Shown here: one piece after another, positions 34,886 through 47,341 of the stretch
Numbering within the stretch: the first letter of the stretch is position 1
How the letters are laid out: each line of letters opens with the position of its first letter
Source of the DNA: Epiperipatus broadwayi
Lineage: Eukaryota; Onychophora; Udeonychophora; Euonychophora; Peripatidae
Length of the DNA stretch: 64,000 nucleotides
Reading direction: 5' to 3'
NCBI GenBank assembly: GCA_028023455.1
Contig: JAQFVV010000014.1
Coordinates: forward strand, 4,157,336 to 4,221,335
Notes under the pieces: model-generated
The model's database searches: none
What the model was told of the DNA's origin: nothing
What the model saw: only the letters and a program-made list of their open reading frames with translations
Program-made: the position numbers and the translations under genes

Positions 34886-35147
34886 AACTTATATATATAT
34901 ATATATATTAATGAATCGCCAGTCATCAAATGTTAAGATAACAGAATTGTGGAAAATCTGAATTGAACTATGGGTATTGTTAAGGGTTGTCTCGTTTTGA
35001 TTATTCAACGTTATATAGTTGATAAAGACTACAAAGTGTATAGTCGAAAGTACTTCTAAAAGAATATAATTTATATAAATTGTACTGTATTTTGATATAT
35101 ATATATTGATTTGTATATTTGATATATATATATATTGATTTGTATAT

Positions 35148-35212
<65 letters not shown>
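34886..35212. repeat. (TA)n tracts
   Basis: Short tracts lie at 34886-34906 and 35094-35135, and a longer one at about 35150-35212. They are separated by GATTTGTATATT-type sequence. Confidence 0.93.
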
Positions 35213-35213
<1 letters not shown>

Positions 35214-36952
35214 TATTTTGTTTGCTCAAATATTGATTAAATAAAACTATATAAATTGGTACTTATAATGTATAAATAATTACTCATTATTATTATTCTA
35301 AATTATAAATATGATTTTGTGCAAAAAAGTTGTTTATTTTCTTATATGTTTTATTGTGAATATATTAATAACATGTCATTATTTATTCATTTTTGATAAT
35401 TCTGATTCAATAATTAAAATTGCTAATGAAGAGAATCATTCTTGATCTATGCAAATTTTACATTAACATATCCATAACACTGTGAAACATTTAGTATATA
35501 TGTTGTAAGTAGCTGAAAAATCTGCACCACCAAACAATCAGTGCTTCTAAAATTAGAGATTTTATAAATTACAGAATTTTTGCAAAAAGTTTAATCTAAT
35601 TATAATTAGAAAGTGATAAAATGTTTTATGTTTTGACTTTCCCAAAAGACATACATCATACGGGCCTGGAGTCTTGTGCTGTTGCACTGTTTGCACCACT
35701 CTTGGGTCAGATCAGAATGAATAAAAGATCTTGCTTTTTCAGTTGACATTACAAATTATCTTAATCAATTTAATCTTAAAATATAAGGCTAGAACATAGG
35801 CTTATTATCTGTTAACATCAATGTTTTCAAAAAGAAATTATTAGGCAAAAAAAAAAATTTGAAAAGAAAATTGATCTCACTTTGAATGTTACCAATCATT
35901 ATTACAAAAATCACCAGAATTGAAATTTTTAGAATAAACTAATCAAATTAAATTATTAGAAAATGAATTCCAAAAGAAGATATTTGAATTTTAAGACATG
36001 AAAAAATCAAATTCATCTATTTACATTTATCTAACAATTGTAGTTAAAATGTTGATGCCAATTTGCAACTGAAATTAATCAAAATTTAGTGTATTTTTTT
36101 TTTCTATAAAAATGTATGTATACTGGGATTTCACATTTCTGTAAGTATTTGTCAATCGAATGATTCTTTATGTGTTACTTGAAATTAATCATATTTAAGT
36201 TACTTGTGCAAATAACTATTTTCAACTTTAAAAAATAACAAAACTATGGAAAGATCAAGATTAACAGACTAACATGCACAACCATAGTTCAATAAATTCA
36301 ACCATATTTTGAAGATTTGGTTAATAAAAAATGTTGACAAGTTTTTTGAAAAAATTGCTTGTAATTTTATTTAAATAATGTTAACTTGAAAAAAAAACTT
36401 TTGTACTTCATATGTATTTTTGTAACAAAATTATATTTTGTGAATATGCTATTGTATATGGGTAATTGCAATATTAATAATAAAAAATCTGTTTACTCTT
36501 TAATTTCAATTTTTTTGAAATGTGACCTTTGGTTTTAACTATAAGACTTATTATGGCCATTTGTTCTAAATGAGTTTGATATACCTGCTGTAAATGTTAA
36601 TATTGAAATCAAATTCATCATGCAATTTGGTGAATTTCACATATTTTTAAAAAAAAATCACCTTAATTCACATACAATACCTAAAATCCTTTTGTTTAGA
36701 TATCTTTTTTTTTTTTTTTACAAATAAAAACAAATAATTTAATTAAAAAGAATTTAACTTTGATCCACTAAACATAAATCACATTTTTATATTTTATTAT
36801 AAATATCTTCTAAGTATTAAAAAATTATCTTTCTCTAAAAAAAATCCGGATTCTGGATAAACACAAACGCACACATACACATGCATATAAAAAATATTCA
36901 ATTTTAAATTATAAATTTAAATCCAATATTTTTTTAAAACTCTAAATCTTAC

Positions 36953-37278
36953 CTCAGCCAAAAAAACAGTAGCAACTGACAATAATGCTTTTTGAGGCCA
37001 TGGCATATACCAGTCTATACCACAATTATTTACTAATCCAGGAAAATTTCTACATCTTCTTCGCAATGTTTCTCCAATAGGTGACATTGCGATCACAACA
37101 TGTAAATTACTAATGCATTTTTGAATGAAGTACTGCCAAATATTTTCTTTTTGAGGCTGTGCACCAGCATTCTTAGCTTCAATTCTTATAGAAGTAATAA
37201 TATTATCTTTTTCTTCATCAGTAAATAAAGCAGGTACCATTCCAGAAGTTAATATATTATTAATTAACTCCAAAAATG
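36953..37278 (-). CDS. DNAH10: Axonemal dynein heavy chain, AAA4 exon (DNAH10-like)
   Basis: This 326-nt exon on the minus strand lies between acceptor TTTTTTTTTAG (37279) and donor GAG/GTAAGA (36952). It begins with the last two bases of a codon. It encodes part of the fourth AAA+ module: F-L-E-L-I-N-N-I-L-T-S-G-M-V-P-A-L-F, then LHVVIAMSPIGETLRRRCRN, then NNCGIDWYMPWPQKALLSVA. The M-S-P-x-G...R-x-R-C-R-N-F-P-G-x-V-N-N pattern with I-D-W and P-W-P is typical of axonemal heavy chains. It matches DNAH10 best from memory. The AAA4 Walker A lies in an upstream exon not present in the window. Confidence 0.93.
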
Positions 37279-37307
37279 CTAAAAAAAAATAGTGTTTAAA
37301 ACATTTA

Positions 37308-37323
37308 GACGCTCTTCCGATCT
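37308..37323 (+). other. Illumina adapter remnant (assembly artefact)
   Basis: GACGCTCTTCCGATCT is identical to the 3' end of the standard Illumina read-1 adapter. It lies 30 bases from the AAA4 exon edge in an otherwise AT-rich intron. Such an exact GC-rich match by chance is very unlikely. The sequence on either side may not be contiguous in the genome. Confidence 0.85.
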
Positions 37324-38050
37324 ATATAAAGTAGTCTTTTTATGGTATGTCATGGATACTAAAATTCAGACTAATGAATCATTTGAACACTTGTTTTTAA
37401 CATTCACATATATATATATTGTAATGAAATGATTACCATCATCTCATTATCATTGTGAATGTATTGTGTGTTAGGTTATAGTTATACAGAATTTTAGAAT
37501 TAAGATGAAAGTCATAAACTATATGCATAAATTAGCAATCACTTGCCCACTTACTCCCACTAAAATTAAAACTTATTGTAAATTATGCCAGATTAACTTA
37601 AGTGTATGTATCTCGTAACTGAGAAATTTAATATTGGTGAAATATTAATTATTTCTAAGTTTTAAAACTTTGAATTTGTTTTATGTTTTATATGTGTTGG
37701 TTCAAACCAATATATATGTTTGTAAATCTCTTTGTATAAAAGATCAAGATAAATGTTTACTTATAAATAAAATATTGTACAATTATAATGTTATTACCAT
37801 AATTTGTGAAACGATAATAAATCTTAATGTTAATTGAACAAAAGTGCATAGAATTTTTCCTGTCAGCTGATAATTATTAAGTTATATAGAACGCATTGTT
37901 TAAATATATGTTGCGTGGACAGATAGCATTTGATATAAAAGGACACTGGCTAAAAAAACAAAGATAAATGCTAGCAGCATGAATTATGAGAAAAAGATGA
38001 AAATATATTTTTTTCTTTCTAATATGATGTATAATGCTAGTAAAATTCCT
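37324..38050. other. AT-rich non-coding sequence with one dispersed repeat copy
   Basis: The segment 37425-37560 resembles 42915-43060 (shared CATAAACTATATGCATA-ATTAG and GAATGTATTG). The rest shows nothing. If the join at 37308 is correct, this is dynein intron. Confidence 0.6.
37425..37560 (+). repeat. Dispersed repeat, copy 1
   Basis: It shares an ordered series of words with 42915-43060: the palindrome-like ATGA-ATGAT-ACCATCATCTCATT region, GAATGTATTG, TTATAGTTATA, TTTTAGAATTAAGAT and AGTCATAAACTATATGCATA. The family is unknown. Confidence 0.7.
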
Positions 38051-38060
38051 TCATTCTTTA

Positions 38061-38126
38061 GCATAGCTGCCTTCCAAGCAGCAGGCCTGGGTTCGCTTCC
38101 TGGTCAATGCTTTGACATATAAAAAA
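38061..38126 (+). mobile_element. tRNA-Gly-derived SINE, 5'-truncated, with 10-base target duplication
   Basis: It starts inside the D arm (GCATAGCTGCCTTCCAAGCA), has T arm CCTGGGTTCGCTTCCTGG, then the shared TTTGACATAT and an A tail. TCATTCTTTA flanks it at 38051-38060 and 38127-38136. The truncation together with the duplication shows incomplete reverse transcription of an RNA. Confidence 0.88.
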
Positions 38127-38136
38127 TCATTCTTTA

Positions 38137-38281
<145 letters not shown>

Positions 38282-41170
38282 GATTAATAATTTGGCAAAG
38301 TGTCCCAGTCTGAGAGAAGAGAGTACAAACTGAAATCGAATTATTTATAAAACCAGTTCATACAAAAAATCAAGAAAAGACTTTATTTCATGTGGTGATA
38401 AATAAATTGGTTATGAATAGTCCATTATATAGGAAAAAAATTGACATCTCTGAGTGCCCTGTTCTTCATAACCTACATAAAATCCCTCCCTGGAATTTAT
38501 ATCTCTGAATTAAAACTGACAGTACATCACATCACTTACTTGAATGACCTGGCAGTATTTCCTCCCATCTAAAAGTTTCATTCTCAACTCTATGATATTC
38601 TACAAATTTCTCAGCCTAATATGGTCTCAAGTTTAACATGGCCAAGTCTTCTGCTTGGAAACTGGTCTTCGGAAACATTATCAATTCCCCATTTACCACA
38701 TAACCACAGAATTTCCTGGACTTTCCCATTTTCAAATATCCTATGGCAATGAGAAGGACAATACAGGATTTTCTGCCACTTTCCACATAGAAAATAACTA
38801 CAGCCCTCTCTAGGGTCTATATGTCTATTCACACTGACATCCCTCATCAATATCCTTGTATTCACCAGAATCATTTATTATTTTCTGGTTGGGGAATTTA
38901 CCAAGGCTTTCAAAAGGAAAATATACTCATATTGCACTAAACTCATCTGGAAGGGCAAGATTGCATCTTTAAGCTTGAGAGTTTTCCAGAAGCACTCCAA
39001 ATAGAATGGCCTTTCATTACATTAAATCTCTTCATTCCTATTTCAAAGGTCTTATAACACCATTTGTCAAAATTTCATCCAAGTACCCACATGCTCTGAT
39101 ATTTACCAAGACCATACCCACAGACACTCCACTTCTTATAATCTTTAGTTGGTTGTCATCATTGTTTCTTATGTTACTAAATTCACTCATCTCCCAAACC
39201 AATCCTTGATGTGGGATATTAATATATGTTGGTAGTGAATTAATGAATCATCTCCCTCACTCCATTACATAAATGTCATCTAACATTTGGACATGATGAA
39301 AACTATCACCAGAAATGGCCAGTTGATAGTTTTCCATTAACATGGTCATCATTATATATTTGGTGTTACAATGCATGGTATCAGATAAATCTATTTATTT
39401 ATGCCATTCTGGTTGTATGATAAGTTAACTAAGGCAAATATAATACCACTTATCTAAAAGGGATAAAAGTGAATAGTAGCAGAATTTAGGTTTAGGCATC
39501 AGTTGACAAATGATAAATAAAAACATAAGTGAAATCAGACAGGAATGACAAATTGATAATACAATGTTAAATATTACTACAATAGTAAACTTCTGTTATT
39601 GAAGAAAGTTGTAGATAATTTTTTGTGAGATAACTTGGCACAAACTCTAGTGGGTATTTAATATAAAGAGAATTGCATATAATATAGGGTCTGAAAAATA
39701 TTGATATAATTATTGACATTAGAATTATGAATCAATAAGAAATATGTTTTAAAAAATGGACATGCAACAAGAGGTCAGGTCAGATATTGATGAAATATTG
39801 ACTAATGAGTCAAGTGTAATAATGGTAAGCAATAAACTGTGCTTAGTAAAGAAATTATGAAACCATTTCAAAAAGAAATAAAAATATAATCACTAATTAT
39901 GGAGAAAAGGGAATGGCATGTATTGATGAAATTGTTTCATGTAATGCTAAAAATATCAAGAAATAATGCTTCAAAAGTTGTTTCAAGATATAAATGGAAT
40001 GAAAAAAGAAATTGTTAATAAAGATGGATAAGTGTATAAAATTAATGGAATTATAAATGCAAGCTCTATAAATTAAAATTAAAATGCCAAAAAGAGAAAA
40101 TAGAGGATATTAGAATACATATTGATTAAGGAAAAGATATAAAAAATTTCAAACAAATGAATGAAGAATCAAAATTACTAAGAAGGAAGTAGAAACATTA
40201 CAGATGGAAAATTGAAAAAATGAGACCATTGAATTTACCCTTGTTATTTTATATTTTGTTAAATATATACCAATTAATTTCAAAAGGTAATTACATATGA
40301 TAAGAAAAAAATAAATTGATAGATTGAACAAATCAAAGCTTATAAGAGACTTACAAAAATGGGGGGGGGAGAGGAGGAATAGTAAATATCCATCCTTATT
40401 CAATATTCTTATTCTATATGCTTCAGATTAGTGATTTAGTCTTAGGATTTCACATGTCAGTTATCAAGAACAGTTCTCTTATAAAATGTTTAAATGGAAA
40501 AGAAAAAAAAAAAGGAAAAAATATAAAATAATAAAATCTCTCAATCTTCATAATATATATTGTGTTATAAAGCAACCCAAAAGTATGTTTGACATTATTT
40601 AAATAAATTAACAGAAATGCCAGTTTTGTTACTCATTTATAACCAATTGTAGTCAAACAGTATCTAAAAATCTATTATTGAGAAGGGATTATGTGTCACA
40701 TATAATATCAAAATTTTGAGGCTTTTTTCAAAAGAAAATGATGAAACACAATAAATAAAAAATTGCTTTATTGTTGGTATGTATTTTGAAACTATGACAA
40801 TGATGATTTATGCGGAGACTTCAAGCTGGTTGAAACAAATAATTTTTATTGTTGATGGTACAATGGTTGTTGATAATACAGAAATGTGATTGATCATTGA
40901 GTTAAAATATTTGATATTCTATATGATCATAATTGATTAACTTATGGATGAATAATTATTTTAATGGGATAACTGGTCCATAGTCTAGATAAATTATCTG
41001 TTAGAATATGGAGTTGATCCAATCTTTGTCATCAGATTTGAAGCTATAATTCATTTGAGTAATTTATGCTTCACCTGTGGATTGATCCCAGATAAGAGCA
41101 ATAAAACAAGAAAGGTTTCCTTATAAATATTTTGTTTTTATCTCTATTTTCTTATTCTCATGATCTGCAA
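38282..41170. other. Non-coding sequence; less AT-rich block at 38400-39330
   Basis: 38400-39330 has higher C+T content and several short open stretches (minus 38611-38874, plus 39006-39209), but no domain that I recognise. It could be an eroded element. 39330-41170 is AT-rich with a G run at 40362. I see no gene. Confidence 0.5.
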
Positions 41171-41352
41171 TATTAAACAGGCAAAACTTTCCATTCAGTA
41201 GTTCCACTCAGTGCAAGCCAGAGTAATCAATGAATATTAGATGAGTAGGCACTGGATAGGGATTTTATGCCTAAGCCTTCTGGCATCCATTCATTGATTA
41301 CCCTGGCTTGCACTGAGTGGTACTATTGTATGAAGAGTTTTGCCTGTTTAAT
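41171..41352. repeat. Hairpin, arms about 65 bases, loop about 53
   Basis: 41171-41235 and 41289-41352 are inverted copies, for example CCACTCAGTGCAAGCCAGAG against CCTGGCTTGCACTGAGTGG and AAACAGGCAAAACT against AGTTTTGCCTGTTT. Confidence 0.88.
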
Positions 41353-42165
41353 AACAGTTATGAGCAAGCATAAAAATGGTGATCATGTGATCTGCTATAT
41401 TCATCTACTGTCATTTTTTTAGCATAAATATAGTCAAAGTTTAGGAAGGTGAAGTTATTTTTTGGGTACTTATAATGTAATCGGGCTTGGCCACTTGATG
41501 GTATTCTGCCTCACCAAAACACCTAACAAATGTCATTTACAAGGTCTGACTTATGGCTATAGAAAACATCTATGTTTGTCTTAGCCATTAGAAGGCCGTT
41601 TATGATGCATAACACAGAAATAATATGGCCTATTTCTGCTTCGCAACAGTTTTTGTGAATCCACACACTTATCTTTGATTTACAGTTTGATATATATGTG
41701 TGTTTAGTTGGATTAGTCAAATTTTTACAATATACGTTACACAATATTTGTATTTATAATTTATTTAATAAACATGAATTTATAGTAATTTTCTAAATGG
41801 TCACACCCTTGTTTAGAGAATGTGTAAGGTGTAAAAGCTCGCTGAGGGTAGGTAAAAAAGAATTCGGCCAATATCACGTGCGAAATCTCGTTTTCACGTG
41901 AAATACCACATAGTTGATAAAATGGATGGCGATCAACTTTTTCCACAGTTGCCGACAACAGAAGCTGAGTATTTCTGCTGTCCAATAAAAATATACACGA
42001 TTTTTTGTAAATTTCATAGAAAGCACATATTATAAACATGTTTAATAAGTAAATAAGACATTTATATGTGTTTGATGTTGTTTAAAAAAGTTTGAGCTTC
42101 TTTCTTTTCTCCGACTACGTTTACGATTTTGATATCTTTTGTTTTAGCATTACAAACAACAGAAC

Positions 42166-42350
42166 ACTAACCCTAAAACTAACCCTAAAACTAACCCTAA
42201 ACCTAACCCTAAACTAACCCTAAAACTAACCCTGAAACTAACCCTAACTAACCCTAAAACTAACCCTAAAACTAATCCTAAAACTAACCCTAAACTAACC
42301 CTAAATCTAACCCTAACTAACCCTAAAACCAACCCTAAACCTAACCCTAC
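42166..42350. repeat. Telomere-like array, CTAACCCTAAAA variants
   Basis: About fifteen units of CTAACCCTAAA(A/C) are seen, mostly 11-12 bases. They contain the AACCCTAA core of TTAGGG telomeres but have a longer period. Open frames across it are repeat artefacts. Confidence 0.9.
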
Positions 42351-42376
42351 ACAGTTGTTTTGTTATGTAGAAAGCA

Positions 42377-42568
42377 ATAATTAAGCGAAAGACATCACTA
42401 AATAGACATCGCAGAGTAGCAGCTTTGTCCAAAAACAGCGATTTAAAAATAAAAAAAGGTTGTCGTTTACCAATAATTAAGTGAAAGACATCGCTAAATA
42501 GACATCGCAAAGTAGCAGCTTTGTCCAAAAACAGCGATTTAAAAATAAAAAAAAGGTTGTCGCTTACT
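42377..42568 (+). repeat. Duplicated module, about 95-base unit, two copies
   Basis: AATTAAG-GAAAGACATC, AAATAGACATCGCA and GCAGCTTTGTCCAAAAACAG recur at 42379 and 42474 in order. A shorter third piece (ACAGCGATT...TTTAAAAATA) lies near 42661. Confidence 0.9.
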
Positions 42569-42764
42569 AAATACAAAATTAAAATTAACTTTTTTAATAA
42601 AAAGGCATGAAAAAAAAGTTATAGCAATCAATAAATTAATAACCAAAAAAAAAAAAAAAAACAGCGATTCGATTTAAAAATATAACACGGCGCCCGAACA
42701 TTGTATTGTATTGTTTTTGACTGCCAACAACGCCATCAAGTGGCCAAGCCTGATTACATTATAA

Positions 42765-43529
42765 TTACCATTTTTTAAAATTATTTGCCACATTTTATTA
42801 AAAGATTACCAATAATATCATTTTATTAAATTAAGTTAAAAGTTTTAATGAAGTTTTTAAAAAAGAAAAATAATAATTATATCATTTAGTCATTTTCCTC
42901 CTTTTTAAGTGGAGAGCAAATGTAATGAGATGATGGTAATCATCCTTATTATTAGTGGGAATGTATTGCATGTTAGTTTATAGTTATAAAGAACTTTAGA
43001 ATTAAGATTAAAGTCATAAACTATATGCATAGATTAGAAATCATTTCATTAGTTATCCTCATTAAAATATTAAAAACTATTTCAAATCAATTAAAATAAA
43101 ACAACTAAAACATTTTATTAAACCAGTTTTTGCCCTATATTGTAGACAAATTTATGTATTAATATGCTTGACCATTATTAAGGCTCATTAAAATATTAAT
43201 GCACATGTACAATGCACAGTTATGATTTCAGCATATGTACAGTTAAAGAAAATCTATTACAAAAATTGAAGCAAATCAATTTGTAGATTTAGTTAGTTAA
43301 CCAGATAGATACCTAGACAGACACCACTACCACATATATTTTTTTCTTTTACTACATAATTTTCAACTTGCTTGCCTCTATAAATAATATATTAGTGATT
43401 TAAATTAATCTTCCATAAATATCCCAGCTTATCAAATATTCATTCCTCCATCTGAAATTGTTCAGGAGAATTCTCTATATAAAATCTTAGAGTGCAATGA
43501 ATAATGGTCATTTTTTTTCATGTGTTATA
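42765..43529. other. AT-rich non-coding sequence with a dispersed repeat copy
   Basis: 42915-43060 is the second copy of the dispersed repeat also seen at 37425-37560. Nothing else is recognised. Confidence 0.6.
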
Positions 43530-43608
43530 GCATTGGCCAGGAAGCGAACCCACTAATCCTGGACAACTGCTTGAAAGGCAGATGTGCTGACCTCTCGACC
43601 ACCAATGC
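43530..43608 (-). mobile_element. Diverged tRNA-Gly-derived SINE
   Basis: The minus strand reads GCATTGGTGGTCGAGAGGTC, anticodon loop CTTTCAA, a six-base insertion before the T arm, T arm with GGGTTCGCTTCCTGG, then a diverged tail TATAACACATG and A run. The shared TTCGCTT T loop links it to the other copies. The TTC in the anticodon position is a mutation of TCC and not evidence for a tRNA-Glu gene. Confidence 0.72.
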
Positions 43609-43726
43609 AATATTTTTATTGCAAAAATATATCCAAAACTATAACAAGAGAGTAGATCATTTATTTATATTAATGGTACTTGGAGAGTCCTCTCACCCAT
43701 TAAGTATATTTGATACTGTATTAAAC

Positions 43727-43730
<4 letters not shown>

Positions 43731-43807
<77 letters not shown>
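43731..43807. repeat. (TA)n microsatellite
   Basis: About 77 bases of pure TA repeats. The open frame reading through it is not a gene. Confidence 0.97.
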
Positions 43808-43808
<1 letters not shown>

Positions 43809-45144
43809 TTTAATTTAATCTAAAAATGAAAAACTTCCTTCAGTCATAACTATGACATTATCCCTCCTAGAGAATTATCTTAATGTGTATTACTAATTAT
43901 TTATTACAATAAAAATTATCATATCATTTAAAACCCAGTTATATGCTTTACACTTTAATTAAACATTGTTATTAAACACAAACACAAGGAATAATGAATT
44001 CAACTTTATTACTTATTCATGTGATTAAAGTGGAAGTTATAAATATATTCAATATATTTATCTATATACCATCATATGCCATAGTCTGTAATTTTCACCT
44101 ATTACTTTATAATGTAATTTTTTTATACACTAGACATAAAGCTACTCCAAGATAAAGCATAAAGATCATTAATAGGATAGTTGTTATTTCCATAATGCTT
44201 GGAATTTGTGATAAAATCTGATTAAATTTTCCATGAACCAAACCATATTACCTTCAGTTGTAACGCATATATATACACACACAAATGAAATGTCTGTTAA
44301 TTAAAAAATATTGTAACAACAATAAAAATAATAAATATAATAATAATTAACTATTATATACAGATTACTAAAAGTACATCTGTGGATTGAAAATCTGTAT
44401 ATAATAGTGAATGACGATATATTTATTACTTTTATTATTGTTATATAAATATATATAATCATTAAATATCAGACCACACATAGACAATGCCAATATCAAT
44501 CTACAATCTCTAACTTTTGTAGAAGCAATCTGCCTTTATGATCCAATATACTTATATAGACATTAAAGATTGCAACTTGATCACAGAGATTGAAATTATT
44601 GATACTAAGAAGTTTAAATAAGCCTCCTTAAACAGATAAATATAATCTACCCTGAATGTAAACTGATAAATAGTCAATTATAACATTACAACTGCAATTA
44701 CAATTTTCAAATTATACCTTACTTAAATAATAAGTGTAACCTCCCTTTAACAAAAATAAATGATCAACTCTCACATTTAAGAATGTCAAATGTAATAGTA
44801 TTTCTCCCAGATAAAATGTCTTATTCAAGCTCAATTTAGATTAGCAAATGTAATGGTATTAAAATAAAACATGAAGAATATGCTTATTTAATATTCTGGC
44901 TAGCTAATATACATGAATATAAAAAATAGATATTCTCAAGGTAATGAAAAATACAATAATTTAATTACTAATTATCATATAAACACTAGTTTAATTAACA
45001 AAATAAAAATTTATTAATATAATAATGATAATAAAAATATGTAAAATTAAAAAACAAACAATATATTATTTTATAAATGTATCTATCACATATTATGAAA
45101 AATACATTAAGAAAAAAAAACAAAAACAGATTATATGTTAGTAC
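43808..45144. other. AT-rich non-coding sequence with one hairpin
   Basis: 44315-44365 and 44391-44444 form a hairpin (TATTATATACAGATT against AATCTGTATATAATA, with outer AATAATAAATAT pairing). No gene is seen. 45141-45144 (GTAC) is the left target duplication of the next element. Confidence 0.65.
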
Positions 45145-46964
45145 TGTGATGGCCATGTAAAGTCGTCGTCACACGTATATACTTATTAATAAAATTAGAT
45201 AAATTAGCTACTAGAAAGTAATAAAAGTAAATGGATTAGCTACTAAATTTTAAAAAAATGAAGGAAAAGAAAAAAGTTGAAATTCAAATGTCGAAATTAC
45301 TTTGGATTTTCGTAATAGTAAGAGAAAGGGAGGGGGGTGCATAAAGAAATGTGTCTCTTTCTCTCTTTTAAAAACAACAAGTAAGTCAAATGCTTGAAAG
45401 TTATTTCTGTTTATTGTGGGAGAGGGAAAGAGGATGCATAAAGAAATGCATCTTTTTCTCTCTTTTAAAAAACTATATTGTAACAAGTTAAAACGAATTA
45501 TAAACATAAATGTGAAAAATGAATTGTAAACTTTAAAATAAAAATTAAATGTAATATGTAATATAAAAAACAATATGGCCATAGGTGTTTAAGTCTGTTG
45601 GACTAATTAAATTCCTCGGACAAAGAAAATGTATAACAAGGAAAAGCTTACAATCACAGCTAAATTAATTAAAACCTACATTCCAGCCACTAATTAAATA
45701 ACGAAACATGATGATAAGAATTGGTTGGAAATCTAAATCTTAATTAAAAATTTACAAAAACAATGAACAAAAGAAAGACAGTAAGAGAATTACAATTATT
45801 ATCTGGTCAGTACAAGAAGAAATTTTGAGGAAGCAACAGCTAAAAGTAAATGAAAGAAGTGCGTGGCTAGTGGCGTTAAAGGGACATGGGTTCGTATTCA
45901 ATCCGTCTCACCACTGACTCACAATGTAAGATCTATGCCTGACCTGCTAGAGAGACCGCTGCTTCTGTGACTGAACAACTTAAGATCTACCTAAAGAGTC
46001 GACAAGAAGAAGTAAAAACTGGAATGAGAAATAACCCCACAAACTGAGAGAGAAAATCAATTCAGCCGACAGTGAAGGACATACCGTCTCTATAAAAAAA
46101 GGGATGATCTCCCACTGGATGGTAAAGAGTGCTCGGAAGAAATACCCATCAAAACAACTACTACGAAAACCTAGGTAAAAAGCATGCATGCATTTTAATT
46201 TTTAATGTTCGTAAATAAATAAACAGGGAACAATTTTGATAAATTTAGAACTTTACCCAATAGGACTTCAAACTAACTTTTATATTTGATCTGTTTTACT
46301 ATGTTTTATTATAGTCATGTATTTATATAAGTGTGTGTTTTTTTTATTATTGTTATCATGTATTTTTTATATAACAGTGAGTATTATTAAACATATTTAT
46401 TTGTAAATGGCGTATTCTTGCTTTATTCTCCTATCACCAAGCTATGACAGGAGAGAAAACTATAATTTAGGGATTAAAGAGTAAGGCTGATTTTTAAAGG
46501 TATTCATGTGCTGCTTGTTCGTGTGAATTTCCCAATTATAAAAAATAAATAGCAAGCACTGGACATTCGTTAAATTTCTTTGAAATAGTTTGCTTTGTAC
46601 AGCAGCCGAGGGTTCTTGATCGGGAAAAATAATGCCAAGATAATATGTACGTATTGCCTTGGGGTTCGGTCAAGGGTATAGATATGAAGTTAAATTTGTA
46701 TCTGTATTAGCTCTCTGCTTGTATTGTAATGGCGTTGGTTAAATAAATAAATAAACAATATCCATTACAGTTGGAGGCTAAGCCGGGATATTTCGGTTAG
46801 CAAAAGTAGTAGTAAACAAAAATAAATAAAATGAAAGAAAGAATCAAAGTTAAAAAAAAATAAAGTTGTAAAAAAATAAAAGTATAATAAATAAGTATAA
46901 ATAATATAAAATAATAGAATTAAATATATAAAATCAACCCTGCAAATAACCATTTTCCGTTACA
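45145..46964 (+). repeat. 5' LTR of the gag-only element
   Basis: This is the 1820-base direct partner of 49360-51179. A TATA-like ATTTATATAAGTG lies near 46320 and AATAAATAAATAAACAA polyadenylation-type words near 46741-46758. Near 46766 it contains CATTACAGTTGGAGGCTAAG, which itself looks like an LTR end followed by a primer site. The last 200 bases may thus be a captured leader of an older element. Confidence 0.92.
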
Positions 46965-46985
46965 ATTTGGGGCCAGTCCAGGATA
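46965..46985 (+). promoter_or_regulatory. Primer-binding-site-like sequence
   Basis: ATTTGGGGCCAGTCCAGGAT directly follows the TTACA end of the left LTR, the position and general T-T-G-G-x-G-G-C form common in Ty3-type elements. The tRNA primer was not identified. Confidence 0.55.
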
Positions 46986-47341
46986 TTTTCAAGTTTACAA
47001 GTTCAACCCATTTGAATATGAGTATAACAAAATTAATAGTTTATGCAATAATTAATAAACAAATCAAAAAATACCTTGGTGGTAGACAAAAGCAAGAAAT
47101 AAAATAAAATAATACAGGGTAAAGGAGAGAAAGAGAACATGATATAATTTGGGAAGTTAGGTTGTAAATTGGAATCAGTTGTGAAGGGGTCTTGAAGGCA
47201 GGCATGGGTGAGTGATGATTAGTGAGTGGGACGGGGAGTGTTGAACAAACGTACCTAGGGCCAGTGAAATATAAAGTCTGTAAAGTAAAATAATCCTATA
47301 AGGAGAGAATTAGAATAATAAAGCTGTAGAATAAAATATAA

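Larger units (their letters stand above)
41470..42764. mobile_element. TIR DNA element carrying a telomere-like array
   Basis: The ends 41470-41501 and 42733-42764 are 32-base inverted repeats differing at one position (TTATAATGTAATCGGGCTTG and CAAGCCTGATTACATTATAA, each continuing to CCACTTGATGG/CCATCAAGTGG). The 1.3 kb between them is richer in G+C than the surroundings. It holds two unrecognised minus-strand open stretches (41523-41744 and 41761-42039), a degenerate telomere-like array and a duplicated module. No transposase is recognised, so it is probably non-autonomous. Palindromic junction bases hide the target duplication. Confidence 0.82.

Noticed and set aside
38611-39209. Eroded host gene or transposase
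   Set aside because: The composition is gene-like, but no motif or consistent frame could be found on either strand.
41523-42039. Transposase for the TIR element
   Set aside because: Two minus-strand frames (73 and 92 codons) were inspected for transposase motifs. None was recognisable, so no function is given.
42150-42332. 60-codon frame of G, L, V and R
   Set aside because: It is a reading of the telomere-like array.
42150-42350. CRISPR-like array
   Set aside because: The short regular units have no spacers and match a telomere-like tandem array in a eukaryotic genome.
43530-43608. tRNA-Glu gene (TTC in the anticodon position)
   Set aside because: It has a six-base insertion before the T arm and clear membership of the glycine-derived SINE family. 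The TTC is a mutation.
43520-43813. 97-codon plus-strand frame
   Set aside because: It reads through a SINE and then a TA tract (alternating I and Y).
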